A stretch of 39,259 nt of DNA from Phycisphaerales bacterium (lineage in GTDB: Bacteria > Planctomycetota > Phycisphaerae > Phycisphaerales > UBA1924): assembly GCA_020427395.1 (NCBI GenBank), contig JAGQON010000032.1, forward strand, positions 1 through 39,259, given 5' to 3'. The position numbers and the translations under genes were made by a program. Of this stretch, positions 8,481-16,261 are shown in pieces. Below the pieces are notes generated by a model. The model saw nothing but the letters and a program-made list of their open reading frames with translations, ran no database searches and had not been told where the DNA came from. How positions within the stretch are numbered: the stretch's first letter is position 1; each line of letters begins with the position of its first letter.

Positions 8481-9241
8481 GCGGCACCAGCGCGATGATG
8501 GCCCTCTCTCGCCGGGAACTGATCCGGCAGGTTCGACAGCCGTCGAGGGTAGTTGCTTCGATCGTGACACCGCTGATGATCTGGTTGTTCATCGCCGGTG
8601 GGTTCTCTTCGGCGATGGGCGATGTGGGCGGCGGGCGGTCGAGCCTGACGGCGTACACCATCCCGGGGATGGCCTCGCTCACGGTGATGTTCGCGTCGAT
8701 CTTTGCGGCGATCTCGCTGATCCAGGATCGGCACGACGGTGTGCTGCGGGCGGCGCTGGTGTCTCCGGCTCCGGGGTGGTCGATCGGGCTAAGCAAGATC
8801 GGAGCGGGGAGTCTGCTCGCCATGGGTCAGGCGATCATCGTCCTGCTCGCTCTGCCATTCCTGGGTGTGACGCTAACGCCGGTTGGCGTGCTGGGAGCGG
8901 TGCTGGCTCTGGCGTGCGTGTCGGTCGCCCTGATCGGGATCGGGCTGGCGATGGCGTGGATCGTGGATTCGACACAGGGTTTCCATGGCGTCATGAATGC
9001 GTTGCTGATGCCGATGTGGCTGCTCTCGGGCGCAGTGTTCCCGGTTGAGGAGGCCGCGGGTTGGCTGCGTGTGGTTGCGTTGGCGAATCCGTTGACCTGG
9101 TGCCACGCGGCCATGCGGAGTTCTCTGGGGATGAGTGAGTCTTTCACCCCCGAGATCGCGTGGGGAGTGAGCATTGCCTTTGCTGCGGCCGGGGCGATGC
9201 TCGGGATCTGGACGATCTCCCGCTCACGGCGATCACGCTGA
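8477..9241 (+). CDS. ABC-2 type transporter permease
   Basis: 254 residues with the six-helix layout of ABC-2 permeases: a basic N-terminus (ALSRRELIRQVRQPSR), helices near 30-50, 60-80, 110-130 and 140-165, and the typical GVMNALLMPMWLLSGAVFPVE stretch around 175-195, then a last helix near 225-250. It overlaps the ATPase by ATGA, so the two should form one exporter. The Sco gene follows 21 nt downstream, consistent with a four-gene oxidase-biogenesis operon. Cargo unknown. Confidence 0.85.
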   Translation: MSGTSAMMALSRRELIRQVRQPSRVVASIVTPLMIWLFIAGGFSSAMGDVGGGRSSLTAYTIPGMASLTVMFASIFAAISLIQDRHDGVLRAALVSPAPGWSIGLSKIGAGSLLAMGQAIIVLLALPFLGVTLTPVGVLGAVLALACVSVALIGIGLAMAWIVDSTQGFHGVMNALLMPMWLLSGAVFPVEEAAGWLRVVALANPLTWCHAAMRSSLGMSESFTPEIAWGVSIAFAAAGAMLGIWTISRSRRSR

Positions 9242-9262
9242 GGCGCGGGCGTACAATCCGCT

Positions 9263-9898
9263 ATGAACCCTCGCGTCTTTATTCGATCATTAATCCTGCT
9301 CGTGATAACCTTTATTGGGATCGTTGCGTTCTGGTACTACTCCGCGATGAAGCATGCGCGGAGCAGCGATGACGGGTTCATCGATCTTGATCTGGACAAC
9401 CCATATGCGCAGTTGTATATCCCGAGCTTTACGCTCGAGGATCGCAACGGCGAGGTTTTTGATCAAACCTTTCTCGATGGGCGATTTACAGTGGTGGACT
9501 TCTTTTACACCAGCTGCCCGCTGATCTGCCCCGCAATGACGGCGACGATGCGTGATATCCAGGACGCGACTGCGGATACAGAACTTCAGCTTCTGAGCAT
9601 CTCGATCGATCCGTCGGTCGACAAGCCGGAGGTGATGAACAGCTACGCGAACGGGTTCAGGGCGAATCCGGAGCGGTGGAAGTTCGGGCGTGGCAGCGAA
9701 GAGATGACCCAGATCCTTCTGATGGGTGTGGGATTCGAGCTTGATGACCTGGAACTTCGAGACGGGTTCCGCTTCATCGATCACCCCGGTTCACTGTTGC
9801 TGGTCGGGCCCGACCGGCATGTCATCAAGCTGTACCGCTACAGTGACCCTGACGAGGTGCAGGAACTCATCGAAAAAGCCCGCGAGCTCGCGGGCTGA
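9263..9898 (+). CDS. sco: SCO1/SenC family copper chaperone
   Basis: A membrane-anchored thioredoxin-fold protein that delivers copper to the CuA site of cytochrome c oxidase. One N-terminal helix (about 8-28) would anchor it, leaving the domain outside the cytoplasm. The copper ligands are present: C85 and C89 in FYTSCPLICPAMT (CxxxC) and H174 in FIDHPGS. The length of 211 residues is standard. It closes the ctaB-ABC-ABC-sco cluster. Its last codons contain the perfect palindrome that also serves as terminator of the convergent pepP gene. Confidence 0.93.
   Translation: MNPRVFIRSLILLVITFIGIVAFWYYSAMKHARSSDDGFIDLDLDNPYAQLYIPSFTLEDRNGEVFDQTFLDGRFTVVDFFYTSCPLICPAMTATMRDIQDATADTELQLLSISIDPSVDKPEVMNSYANGFRANPERWKFGRGSEEMTQILLMGVGFELDDLELRDGFRFIDHPGSLLLVGPDRHVIKLYRYSDPDEVQELIEKARELAG
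9873..9896 (-). terminator. Rho-independent terminator of pepP operon, inside the end of sco
   Basis: The 20-nt perfect palindrome 9877-9896 (8-bp stem, AGCT loop) is followed on the minus strand by a T5 tract (9873-9877). It lies 25 nt past the pepP stop and wholly within the last codons of the convergent sco gene. Confidence 0.75.
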
Positions 9899-9921
9899 TC
9901 GGGACTGGACTCTTACATTGA

Positions 9922-11139
9922 TTACTTGGCCTGCTTGATGGCAGCCTCGACTTCAGCGACGGTCTTGGGGATCATCGACGACAGGTTGCGGTTGCCGCTC
10001 TCCGTCACGAGGATGTCGTCCTCGATACGGATGCCGATGGACTGATCCTGCAGGTAGATGCCCGGCTCGATGGTGACGACCATGCCCGGCTTGAGCTTAA
10101 CCTCGGGCGAGGGATCATGGGTTTCCAGCCCGAGGTGATGCCCGACGCCGTGCATGTACTGATCGCCGTAGCCCGCATCGCGGATCACCTTGCGTGAGGC
10201 CTCGTCGACCTGCGCCATGGTGGCGCCGGGCTTGACGGCCTTGATCGCTTCTTGCTGCGACTTGAGCACGATGTTGTAGAGCTTGGCCTGCTCCTTGGTG
10301 AACTTGCCGCTTACCGGGAAGGTGCGGGTGATGTCTGAGGCGTAGCCGTTGATTTCTGCGCCGCTGTCGACGACGACGAGTTCTCCGTCGTTACAGACGC
10401 CAGCGTTTTCCTTGTAGTGGAGCACGGTGGCGTTGTGGCCCGAGCCGACGATGGGATCGAATGCATTGCGGATCGAGCCGGCCTCGGCGAACCCGCCGAC
10501 GAGGGCGTTGTGCAGCTCGCGCTCGCCCACGCCGGGTTTGAGCTTGGCGAGGAGGCGGTTGAGACCGTTGTGGGTGGCCTTGATGGCAGTGGTGATCTGC
10601 TTGATCTCGGCGGTGCTCTTGACGAGGCGCTGGCTGATGATGGTGTCGCTCTTGTCGATGATGGCGCAGCCGGGCATTCTGGCGGCGACCTTCTGGAAGA
10701 TGTCCAGGTCATGCGTGAGCGGCTGGGTGTAGGCGGCCGTGGGATGGAGGCAGGCGAGCTTCTTGGTGCGACGGGCGGCATCGGTCAGGAACCGGGGCAG
10801 CGACAGCGTGCGCATGACGGTCTCGAAGCCGTAGCGGTCACGAAGTTCCTGCGAGATGTGGTCGCGGTAACCGTCCCAGACATCCATCTCGGGGTTGACG
10901 GGCTTGAGGAAGAGGATTGTTCGGCGTTTGGGGTTCGGGTTGGTCGGGTCGAACAGGACGACCGCTCCCGGTTCGTTGGCGATGCCGGTGAGGTAGCGGA
11001 AGTTCATGTCGGGGAACCACTCGCCGCGCAGGGGCGGGGCTCCGTCGCCGGCAAAGACGAGACCGATGCTGTCCTTGAGCGCGGCGTTGATCTTCTTGCG
11101 TCGTGCCTGGTACTCGCTGACTTTGATGGATGTGTCCAT
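9922..11139 (-). CDS. pepP: Xaa-Pro aminopeptidase, M24 family
   Basis: Dinuclear metallopeptidase that removes the first residue ahead of proline. An N-terminal creatinase-like domain (about 1-170) precedes the pita-bread catalytic domain. All five metal ligands are in place: D258 (VVVDSGA), D269 (ASDITRTF), H334 (GVGHHLGLETHD), E358 (TIEPGIYL) and E373 (RIEDDILV). The 405-residue length is near that of aminopeptidase P. It is the last gene of a tilS-receiver-like-pepP run, starting 11 nt after the preceding stop. Confidence 0.92.
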   Translation of the reverse strand: MDTSIKVSEYQARRKKINAALKDSIGLVFAGDGAPPLRGEWFPDMNFRYLTGIANEPGAVVLFDPTNPNPKRRTILFLKPVNPEMDVWDGYRDHISQELRDRYGFETVMRTLSLPRFLTDAARRTKKLACLHPTAAYTQPLTHDLDIFQKVAARMPGCAIIDKSDTIISQRLVKSTAEIKQITTAIKATHNGLNRLLAKLKPGVGERELHNALVGGFAEAGSIRNAFDPIVGSGHNATVLHYKENAGVCNDGELVVVDSGAEINGYASDITRTFPVSGKFTKEQAKLYNIVLKSQQEAIKAVKPGATMAQVDEASRKVIRDAGYGDQYMHGVGHHLGLETHDPSPEVKLKPGMVVTIEPGIYLQDQSIGIRIEDDILVTESGNRNLSSMIPKTVAEVEAAIKQAK

Positions 11140-11150
11140 GTGGTATTGCC

Positions 11151-11546
11151 TCAGTTGGTTGTCTGGTTGATGCCGAGGGCGCTGTACAGCGCATCGCGTG
11201 CCTCGTCGGATCGCATGGATCGCTTTCCAAAGCCCGGGGCACCGCCGACTTTGACGCTCTGCTCTCGGGATTCAGGGAAGTTGGAGATCAGCATCAGGCC
11301 CTTGTGATGTTCGTGATGCGTCTCGATGAACTCGAGTGCTGATTCGGTGTGGAAGCGGCCTTCCATCACGCGGTTGAGCAGGTGCAGGTCGAACTCGCCG
11401 AGCCGGCGTGTCAGCTCGGACTCGTCATTGATGACTTCGGTCCTGGCGTTAGGCAGGAAGCCGGCGATGGCGCTTCGCAACGCGAAAGAATCGGGTGTGC
11501 AGTGCCCGACGATTGAGATATTGAACTGATCTTTATCGGTGCTCAT
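11151..11546 (-). CDS. Small hypothetical protein, possibly degenerate receiver-like
   Basis: 131 residues from ATG 11546, which overlaps the tilS stop by ATGA; the frame extends further upstream but inside tilS. No known catalytic motif is visible. The pattern of predicted strands and helices (FNISIVGHC…, EFDLHLLNRV, GLMLISNFPE, C-terminal helix EARDALYSAL) resembles a response-regulator receiver fold, but the phospho-acceptor aspartate and acidic pocket are not recognisable, so it would be a pseudo-receiver if related. The tail GGAPGFGKRSMRS is basic and Gly-rich. It sits between tilS and pepP in a tight operon. Confidence 0.65.
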   Translation of the reverse strand: MSTDKDQFNISIVGHCTPDSFALRSAIAGFLPNARTEVINDESELTRRLGEFDLHLLNRVMEGRFHTESALEFIETHHEHHKGLMLISNFPESREQSVKVGGAPGFGKRSMRSDEARDALYSALGINQTTN

Positions 11547-12622
11547 ACATGGGCTCCGGTGCTCTGGTCGTTGTCTATTGCCGGTTCGATACACACGCTG
11601 TGGGCATCGACATGAGCAACGATAGGGCCGATTCGGTGCGTGGTCGGATCTGTGGAATCTGATTTGACGGCACGCGACCAGGCCTCGATTGCTCGACGAG
11701 TGATCTTGTCGAGCCCGATGCGGTTGAGTTCGTCGATACAGAAGCGGCCAGGAATGAAGCCGAGCAGGAATGACGGTTGATCACTGAGTACTGATCGATC
11801 ACAGGTCCATCTCTGGTTCTTGCGTGATGCTCGGGCCAAGATCTGTGTGACTTGTGTGTCGACGAGCTGCTGGGCTTGACTGAAATCGGCAGCCCACTGG
11901 GCGGCATGCTGGGCGATGTCGGTATCGATCTGCCGCATAACGGGCAGCAGTTGATGTCGGATCTGGTTGCGGGTGTAGCTGGTATCCTGGTTGGTCTCGT
12001 CCTCGTTCCACTTCAGCGAGGCGCGGCTGAGGAACGCGAGGATCTCATCGCGGGTGATCTCGAGCATCGGGCGGATCAGGACGGAGCTACCGAGCGAGGT
12101 AGCCGGATCCATTCCTCCCATCGCGCGCAGCCCGGAGCCCCGCATGAGATTGATCATCAGGGTTTCGAGCTGGTCGTCCGCGTGATGGGCAGTGGCGATG
12201 AATGGGCAGTTCTGCTCAGCTGCGAGCTGCTGCAGGGCCTGGTATCGAGCCTCACGGGCGTTGGCTTCGAGATTGCCGGGCAAGTCGGTGACCCGAGCTG
12301 GTGCGTGGGTGAATGGAACGCCGCATCGCTGGGCAAGCGACTCCACGAGTTCACGGTCGGCATGCGTGTGTTCTGGGTGCCTGATATCGTGCTGGATGTG
12401 GGCGATGACACATGATCCGGGGATCTGGGCGATCACGAAAGCGAGGGCAACCGAGTCTGCCCCTCCGCTGCAGGCGACCAAAGTTCGTCGCTGATCGTCT
12501 CGTGTGTTCTTGTCACCGGTGAGCTGACGCCAACGGCGCAGGATTGGCGCGACCAGATCGTCCTGCCGCCAACTGGCGGCGGATGATCGCTTGTCGGGGT
12601 GTCGGCCGCTTGCATCGTTCAC
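11543..12622 (-). CDS. tilS: tRNA(Ile)-lysidine synthase
   Basis: Modifies C34 of tRNA-Ile(CAU) to lysidine using ATP and lysine, so the tRNA decodes AUA instead of AUG. It has the PP-loop SGGADS (residues 52-57) after RTLVAC, then the N-type ATPase core with ATAHHADDQLETLMINLMRGSG, and NEDETNQDTSYTRNQIRHQLLP, a TilS hallmark. The start is taken at GTG 12622 (359 residues); the longer frame to 12787 would run through the divergent promoter into the neighbouring gene. The C-terminal region is short relative to E. coli TilS and resembles the compact forms. Confidence 0.9.
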   Translation of the reverse strand: MNDASGRHPDKRSSAASWRQDDLVAPILRRWRQLTGDKNTRDDQRRTLVACSGGADSVALAFVIAQIPGSCVIAHIQHDIRHPEHTHADRELVESLAQRCGVPFTHAPARVTDLPGNLEANAREARYQALQQLAAEQNCPFIATAHHADDQLETLMINLMRGSGLRAMGGMDPATSLGSSVLIRPMLEITRDEILAFLSRASLKWNEDETNQDTSYTRNQIRHQLLPVMRQIDTDIAQHAAQWAADFSQAQQLVDTQVTQILARASRKNQRWTCDRSVLSDQPSFLLGFIPGRFCIDELNRIGLDKITRRAIEAWSRAVKSDSTDPTTHRIGPIVAHVDAHSVCIEPAIDNDQSTGAHV

Positions 12623-12675
12623 AGGCCGATGATAGAGTGAGCGATCGGGTGAGTACCCATTGTGGAGCAGGACGC

Positions 12676-13458
12676 GTGCAACTCGGACCCAATCCCAACG
12701 CAGAAATCGAACAATCGTCCATACCTGAACAAGGCGGCGGTGATGTGTCGGCGAATGATGGCGGAACCGCTGTTGAAACCCATCCAAGCGGGTTTCAGGG
12801 GCTGCTGAGCCGATTCAGTGCCGAGAACTCGCTGGTACCCAACATGCTGATGATGGCGGGGATGGTCATCCTTGTCTTCCTTGTGATGCGGGCACTGAGG
12901 CGGACCAGCCAGGCGAACAAAGCCCGCGCGAACTTGATGGGAACGCCCTCAGAGCGGATCGCGGAGATCCACCAGCGGGCGGAGCAGAGCATGGGACCCT
13001 CCGAAAAGCTGATGGTTGATGCCGAGTCGATGGCACGCCGGCTCGGCGCGATTCTGGACAACAAGGCCGCCCGCCTTGAGCTGCTCATCGAAGAAGCGGA
13101 CATGAAGCTCGATCAGCTCAACCGAGCGATGAACCGTACGGACGCGCCGATGGGGCGTACGCAGGATGATGCCGCGGACCGACCGAGGCCGCCGATGCGA
13201 ACTCTGGATCCCTCGGTTCTCGATCGGGCTCGCCTCGAACAGGATCAGCAGGAACGCGAGACGCGTGTGGCGGGACGGATCGCACCCGAGCAGCGACATC
13301 GCGAAGAACCCGAGCCGCCCGAGATTTCAATCTCCGATCAGATTCAGGAACTTGCGCTGCAGGGTAAGTCGAGCAAAGAGATTGCGAGTGAGCTTGAGCA
13401 GCCGATAGGGCAGGTGGAACTGATCCTCAACCTGTGTCGTCGGGCCGAGAACACGTAA
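12676..13458 (+). CDS. Membrane protein with HTH-like C-terminus (DUF6115-like)
   Basis: 260 residues from a GTG at 12676 that follows GGAGCAGGA. The N-terminus (1-52) is acidic, Gly-rich and disordered. One membrane helix (about 56-73) is followed by a charged, probably coiled-coil stretch (about 80-155) and a Pro/Arg-rich linker. The end (about 218-257: ISDQIQELALQGKSSKEIA, then QVELILNL) resembles the short HTH-like tail of the DUF6115 family, which includes proteins near flagellar genes in Firmicutes. The function is unknown. It is transcribed divergently from tilS with a 53-nt shared promoter region. Confidence 0.75.
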   Translation: MQLGPNPNAEIEQSSIPEQGGGDVSANDGGTAVETHPSGFQGLLSRFSAENSLVPNMLMMAGMVILVFLVMRALRRTSQANKARANLMGTPSERIAEIHQRAEQSMGPSEKLMVDAESMARRLGAILDNKAARLELLIEEADMKLDQLNRAMNRTDAPMGRTQDDAADRPRPPMRTLDPSVLDRARLEQDQQERETRVAGRIAPEQRHREEPEPPEISISDQIQELALQGKSSKEIASELEQPIGQVELILNLCRRAENT

Positions 13459-13462
13459 TACC

Positions 13463-15013
13463 TCAGCTCAACCATTCACGCTCGACGCGCATACCACTGG
13501 GGATAGCGCAGTCTTCGCCGGTCTCGATCATGCTCGCGACAGGGTAGGCCGTGTAGTCGAGTGAAAATGCGCCTGCGGGGCGATGATTGCCCGAGAGCCC
13601 GAGCCCGCCGAAGGGGAGCTTGGAGCTGGCGCCGGCCGTGCCACAGTTGATGTTGCGACAGCCCGCCCGGCACTCGTTGAGGAACCGGTTCTGGAGCAAT
13701 TCGTCAGCGGTGAAGATTGAGGCACTGAGCCCGTAGCGGGTGGCGTTGGCCTGCTCGAGGGCGTCATCGAAGGAATCAGCGATGCTGATCCGCAGGAGTG
13801 GGCCGAAGACTTCTTCATCACATCCCGCGTCGTCGCAGCCGAGCGTGAAACGATCGACCTCGATGATGCCGGGGGTGATGAACCAGCCCTCGCGGTCGGG
13901 CATGCGGGTTGACTCCATGAGGACCCGTCCGCCGTTGGCGGCCACGCGTTCCTGGAACTTGAGGACGGCATCGAGGGCCTGCTCGGAGATGATCGGGCCC
14001 ATGAAGACGGGCTCTGGGGCGCGGGGGTCGCCGATGAGCAGGTTCGATGCGGCTTTGATGATCGCGGGGATAACCTTGTCGGCAGCCTCCCTGTGAACGA
14101 TCAGGCGGCGGGTGCTTGTGCAGCGCTGCCCTGTGGTGTTGAAGGCGCAGCGGGTGACCTCGACAACCGCCTGGTAGAGATCAGCGTCGGGCATGATGAT
14201 GGCCGGGTTGTTGCCGCCCATTTCCAGCGCGATGATCTTGCCCGGGTGATCGAGGTTGGCCTGCATGATGGCCCGACCGGCACCCCATGATCCTGTAAAG
14301 AGCACACCGTCGACATCGGGGCTGCCACAGAGGGCGATCGATTCGTCGACGCCGCCATGCACGAGGTTGATCACGCCCTTGGGGGCGTTCTCTGCTTCGA
14401 GCGCTTCGTGGAACATCTCGACGAGCATCTGCCCCACTGCCGGCGCCTTGTCGCTGGGTTTGAAGACGATGGTGTTGCCTGTGAGCAGAGCGGGGACGAT
14501 GTGGCCGTTGGGGAGGTGGGCCGGGAAGTTGAATGGTCCGACCACGGCCATGACGCCGTGGGGCTTGAAGTGGCAGCGGGCACGCTTGGTCTCGTTGAGA
14601 GAGAACTCGAAGTCGGTCACACGGTGTCGCCCGGACCACTCGCCCTCTTCGAGTGTAATGTCGACCTTGGCGGCGATCAGGCTGGCCTCACCCTGCGATT
14701 CCCAGAGCGCTTTGCCGGTTTCGTCGGAGATGAGTGAGCCAAGCTCTGCCGCGCGTGACTTGGCGATTTCCTGGAATCGACGCAGGACGGCAACGCGCTG
14801 ATCGATAGTTGAGGACGACCATGCTGGCAGGGCTTTCCGAGCGGCGGCGATGGCTACATGGACGGCATCAACACTGGACGATCCGCTCCAAACCACACGA
14901 TCGGGGTGGGCGGGCATGGTCGAGACGATCGAATCGCCTGGGATTGGGTGCCACTGGGCGGCGATGAGATTGGCACCCTCGATGCGAGTGCGCTCGTCGT
15001 GCTGCGTGCTCAT
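13463..15013 (-). CDS. astD: N-succinylglutamate 5-semialdehyde dehydrogenase
   Basis: NAD-dependent aldehyde dehydrogenase that oxidises succinylglutamate semialdehyde to succinylglutamate in the arginine succinyltransferase pathway. The family motifs are intact: oxyanion Asn in GPFNFPAHLPNGH (N162), NAD motif FTGSWGAG (239-246), general base E264 (LEMGGNNPA) and nucleophile C298 (GQRCTSTRR). The PFNFPAHLPNGHIVPAL and GGNNP wording is characteristic of AstD among ALDHs, and the 516-residue length is slightly longer than E. coli AstD. It follows astA by 24 nt and ends the operon, converging with the 12676-13458 gene. Confidence 0.9.
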   Translation of the reverse strand: MSTQHDERTRIEGANLIAAQWHPIPGDSIVSTMPAHPDRVVWSGSSSVDAVHVAIAAARKALPAWSSSTIDQRVAVLRRFQEIAKSRAAELGSLISDETGKALWESQGEASLIAAKVDITLEEGEWSGRHRVTDFEFSLNETKRARCHFKPHGVMAVVGPFNFPAHLPNGHIVPALLTGNTIVFKPSDKAPAVGQMLVEMFHEALEAENAPKGVINLVHGGVDESIALCGSPDVDGVLFTGSWGAGRAIMQANLDHPGKIIALEMGGNNPAIIMPDADLYQAVVEVTRCAFNTTGQRCTSTRRLIVHREAADKVIPAIIKAASNLLIGDPRAPEPVFMGPIISEQALDAVLKFQERVAANGGRVLMESTRMPDREGWFITPGIIEVDRFTLGCDDAGCDEEVFGPLLRISIADSFDDALEQANATRYGLSASIFTADELLQNRFLNECRAGCRNINCGTAGASSKLPFGGLGLSGNHRPAGAFSLDYTAYPVASMIETGEDCAIPSGMRVEREWLS

Positions 15014-15037
15014 GTCTTTACCTCAACTGTCTTGTAC

Positions 15038-16258
15038 TCACGCTTCAGTCTTTGCTGATTTCGTTGCGGCCTTTGTCGTGCTCGTCTTCTTCGTGGCGGT
15101 CTTCTTCGGTGCTCGTTTGCTGGCCGCCGGTGCTGTCTTGCCCGGCTCGATGGGCACACGCATGGGGGTGCACCCGGCTTCGATACCCGGCTCGGCATGC
15201 AGGGCCATCATGGTCTCTGATGTCACGCGGAGATGCCCGGCGCGATCGACTTGAAAAGCACACTGCACGGCTCTGAAATCGCCGTCGCTGTTGAGCACGG
15301 ACACGATGCCAACTTGGTTGGTCTGATCGTGGCGGATGCTCGGTCCGAATGGGGCTCGGAAGGTATTGCGGACCAGTTCGATCTCGTCGGTGTTTGCCGT
15401 GAGATACGGGCCGCCGTCGAACGGATCGACGAAGCCGTCATAACTAAAACCGAGTCGTTCGAGCATGCGTCGTGCCGGGAGGGTGTCCGGGCCGACCTCG
15501 CCGATTTGTGCCCGGGCCTGCGGCGGGATCAGCGAGAGGTGGATATCACCCTCTGGGAGCAGGTCGGTCATGAACGCTCGTGAGTATTGGCAGAAGCGGT
15601 CTGCCTCGTCGTAGCTCAGTGGGATGAAGCGTCGTCCGAGTGTGTCCCAGACAAGCGATTCACCCTTGGCGGTGATCGGGGCCATCATTTCGGCGAGGAT
15701 GGTTGGGCGGAACATCTTGCGATGCAGCCCGATGAAGTGGAAGCGTACGAGGGCGACGAATCGCCCGAGCTTGAGCTTGTGACCGCGGAAGCTGGGCTGC
15801 ATGATGAGCCCTCCGAGTTCGGTCGGGCCTGATTCATCAAGGTATACCTTGGCGATGGTGTGCTTGGCGCCGAACTTGAGATCCTCGGCGTATTTCTCGC
15901 GTGTTTCGAGCTTGAAGCACACATTGGGGTGCCCGGGGCCGCCCATCTGGGAGATCACCTGCGAGGTGCCGAGGCAGCCCTCGGTATTGCATTCCTCGAT
16001 GACGAACATGAAGATGTCGGCAAGAGCGGTTTTCTCGGAGATGCCGCCCGTGTTGGACTCCCGCTTGGGCTTATGGACGGTCTTGGCGTCACGAGCGGCA
16101 CGCAGGAAGCTCTTGCGCGAGTTGCGGATCTTGTCGGCGATGATCTCCTGGTCTGGCGGGAGATTGATGAAATGGACCATCTTCGACAGCTTGTGGAGCG
16201 TCGGGAGGTCCGAGGCCATCGCGCGGCGGACAACGAACTGTGGTCTGGACTTGCCCAT
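15038..16258 (-). CDS. astA: Arginine/ornithine N-succinyltransferase with Lys/Ala-rich tail
   Basis: Transfers succinyl from succinyl-CoA to the alpha-amino group of arginine (or ornithine in AruF/AruG-type enzymes), the entry step of the AST pathway. AstA features include the N-terminal VRRAMASDLPTLHKL acetyltransferase-like start, LGGLIMQPSFRG, LGRFVALVRFHFIG, EMMAPITAKGESLVWD and the C-terminal AARRMLERLGFSYDGFVDPFDGGP-type segment (seen here with PARRML). After the normal end (about residue 370) there is an unusual tail of about 35 residues rich in Lys, Ala and Thr (KRAPKKTATKKT, then KAATKSAKTEA), like histone-H1-type or nucleoid-protein tails. Three nucleotides separate it from the aminotransferase gene. 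Confidence 0.9.
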   Translation of the reverse strand: MGKSRPQFVVRRAMASDLPTLHKLSKMVHFINLPPDQEIIADKIRNSRKSFLRAARDAKTVHKPKRESNTGGISEKTALADIFMFVIEECNTEGCLGTSQVISQMGGPGHPNVCFKLETREKYAEDLKFGAKHTIAKVYLDESGPTELGGLIMQPSFRGHKLKLGRFVALVRFHFIGLHRKMFRPTILAEMMAPITAKGESLVWDTLGRRFIPLSYDEADRFCQYSRAFMTDLLPEGDIHLSLIPPQARAQIGEVGPDTLPARRMLERLGFSYDGFVDPFDGGPYLTANTDEIELVRNTFRAPFGPSIRHDQTNQVGIVSVLNSDGDFRAVQCAFQVDRAGHLRVTSETMMALHAEPGIEAGCTPMRVPIEPGKTAPAASKRAPKKTATKKTSTTKAATKSAKTEA

Positions 16259-16261
16259 GGG

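Noticed and set aside
10417..11307. 296-codon plus-strand frame opposite pepP
   Set aside because: Antisense to a complete M24 peptidase with all five metal ligands.
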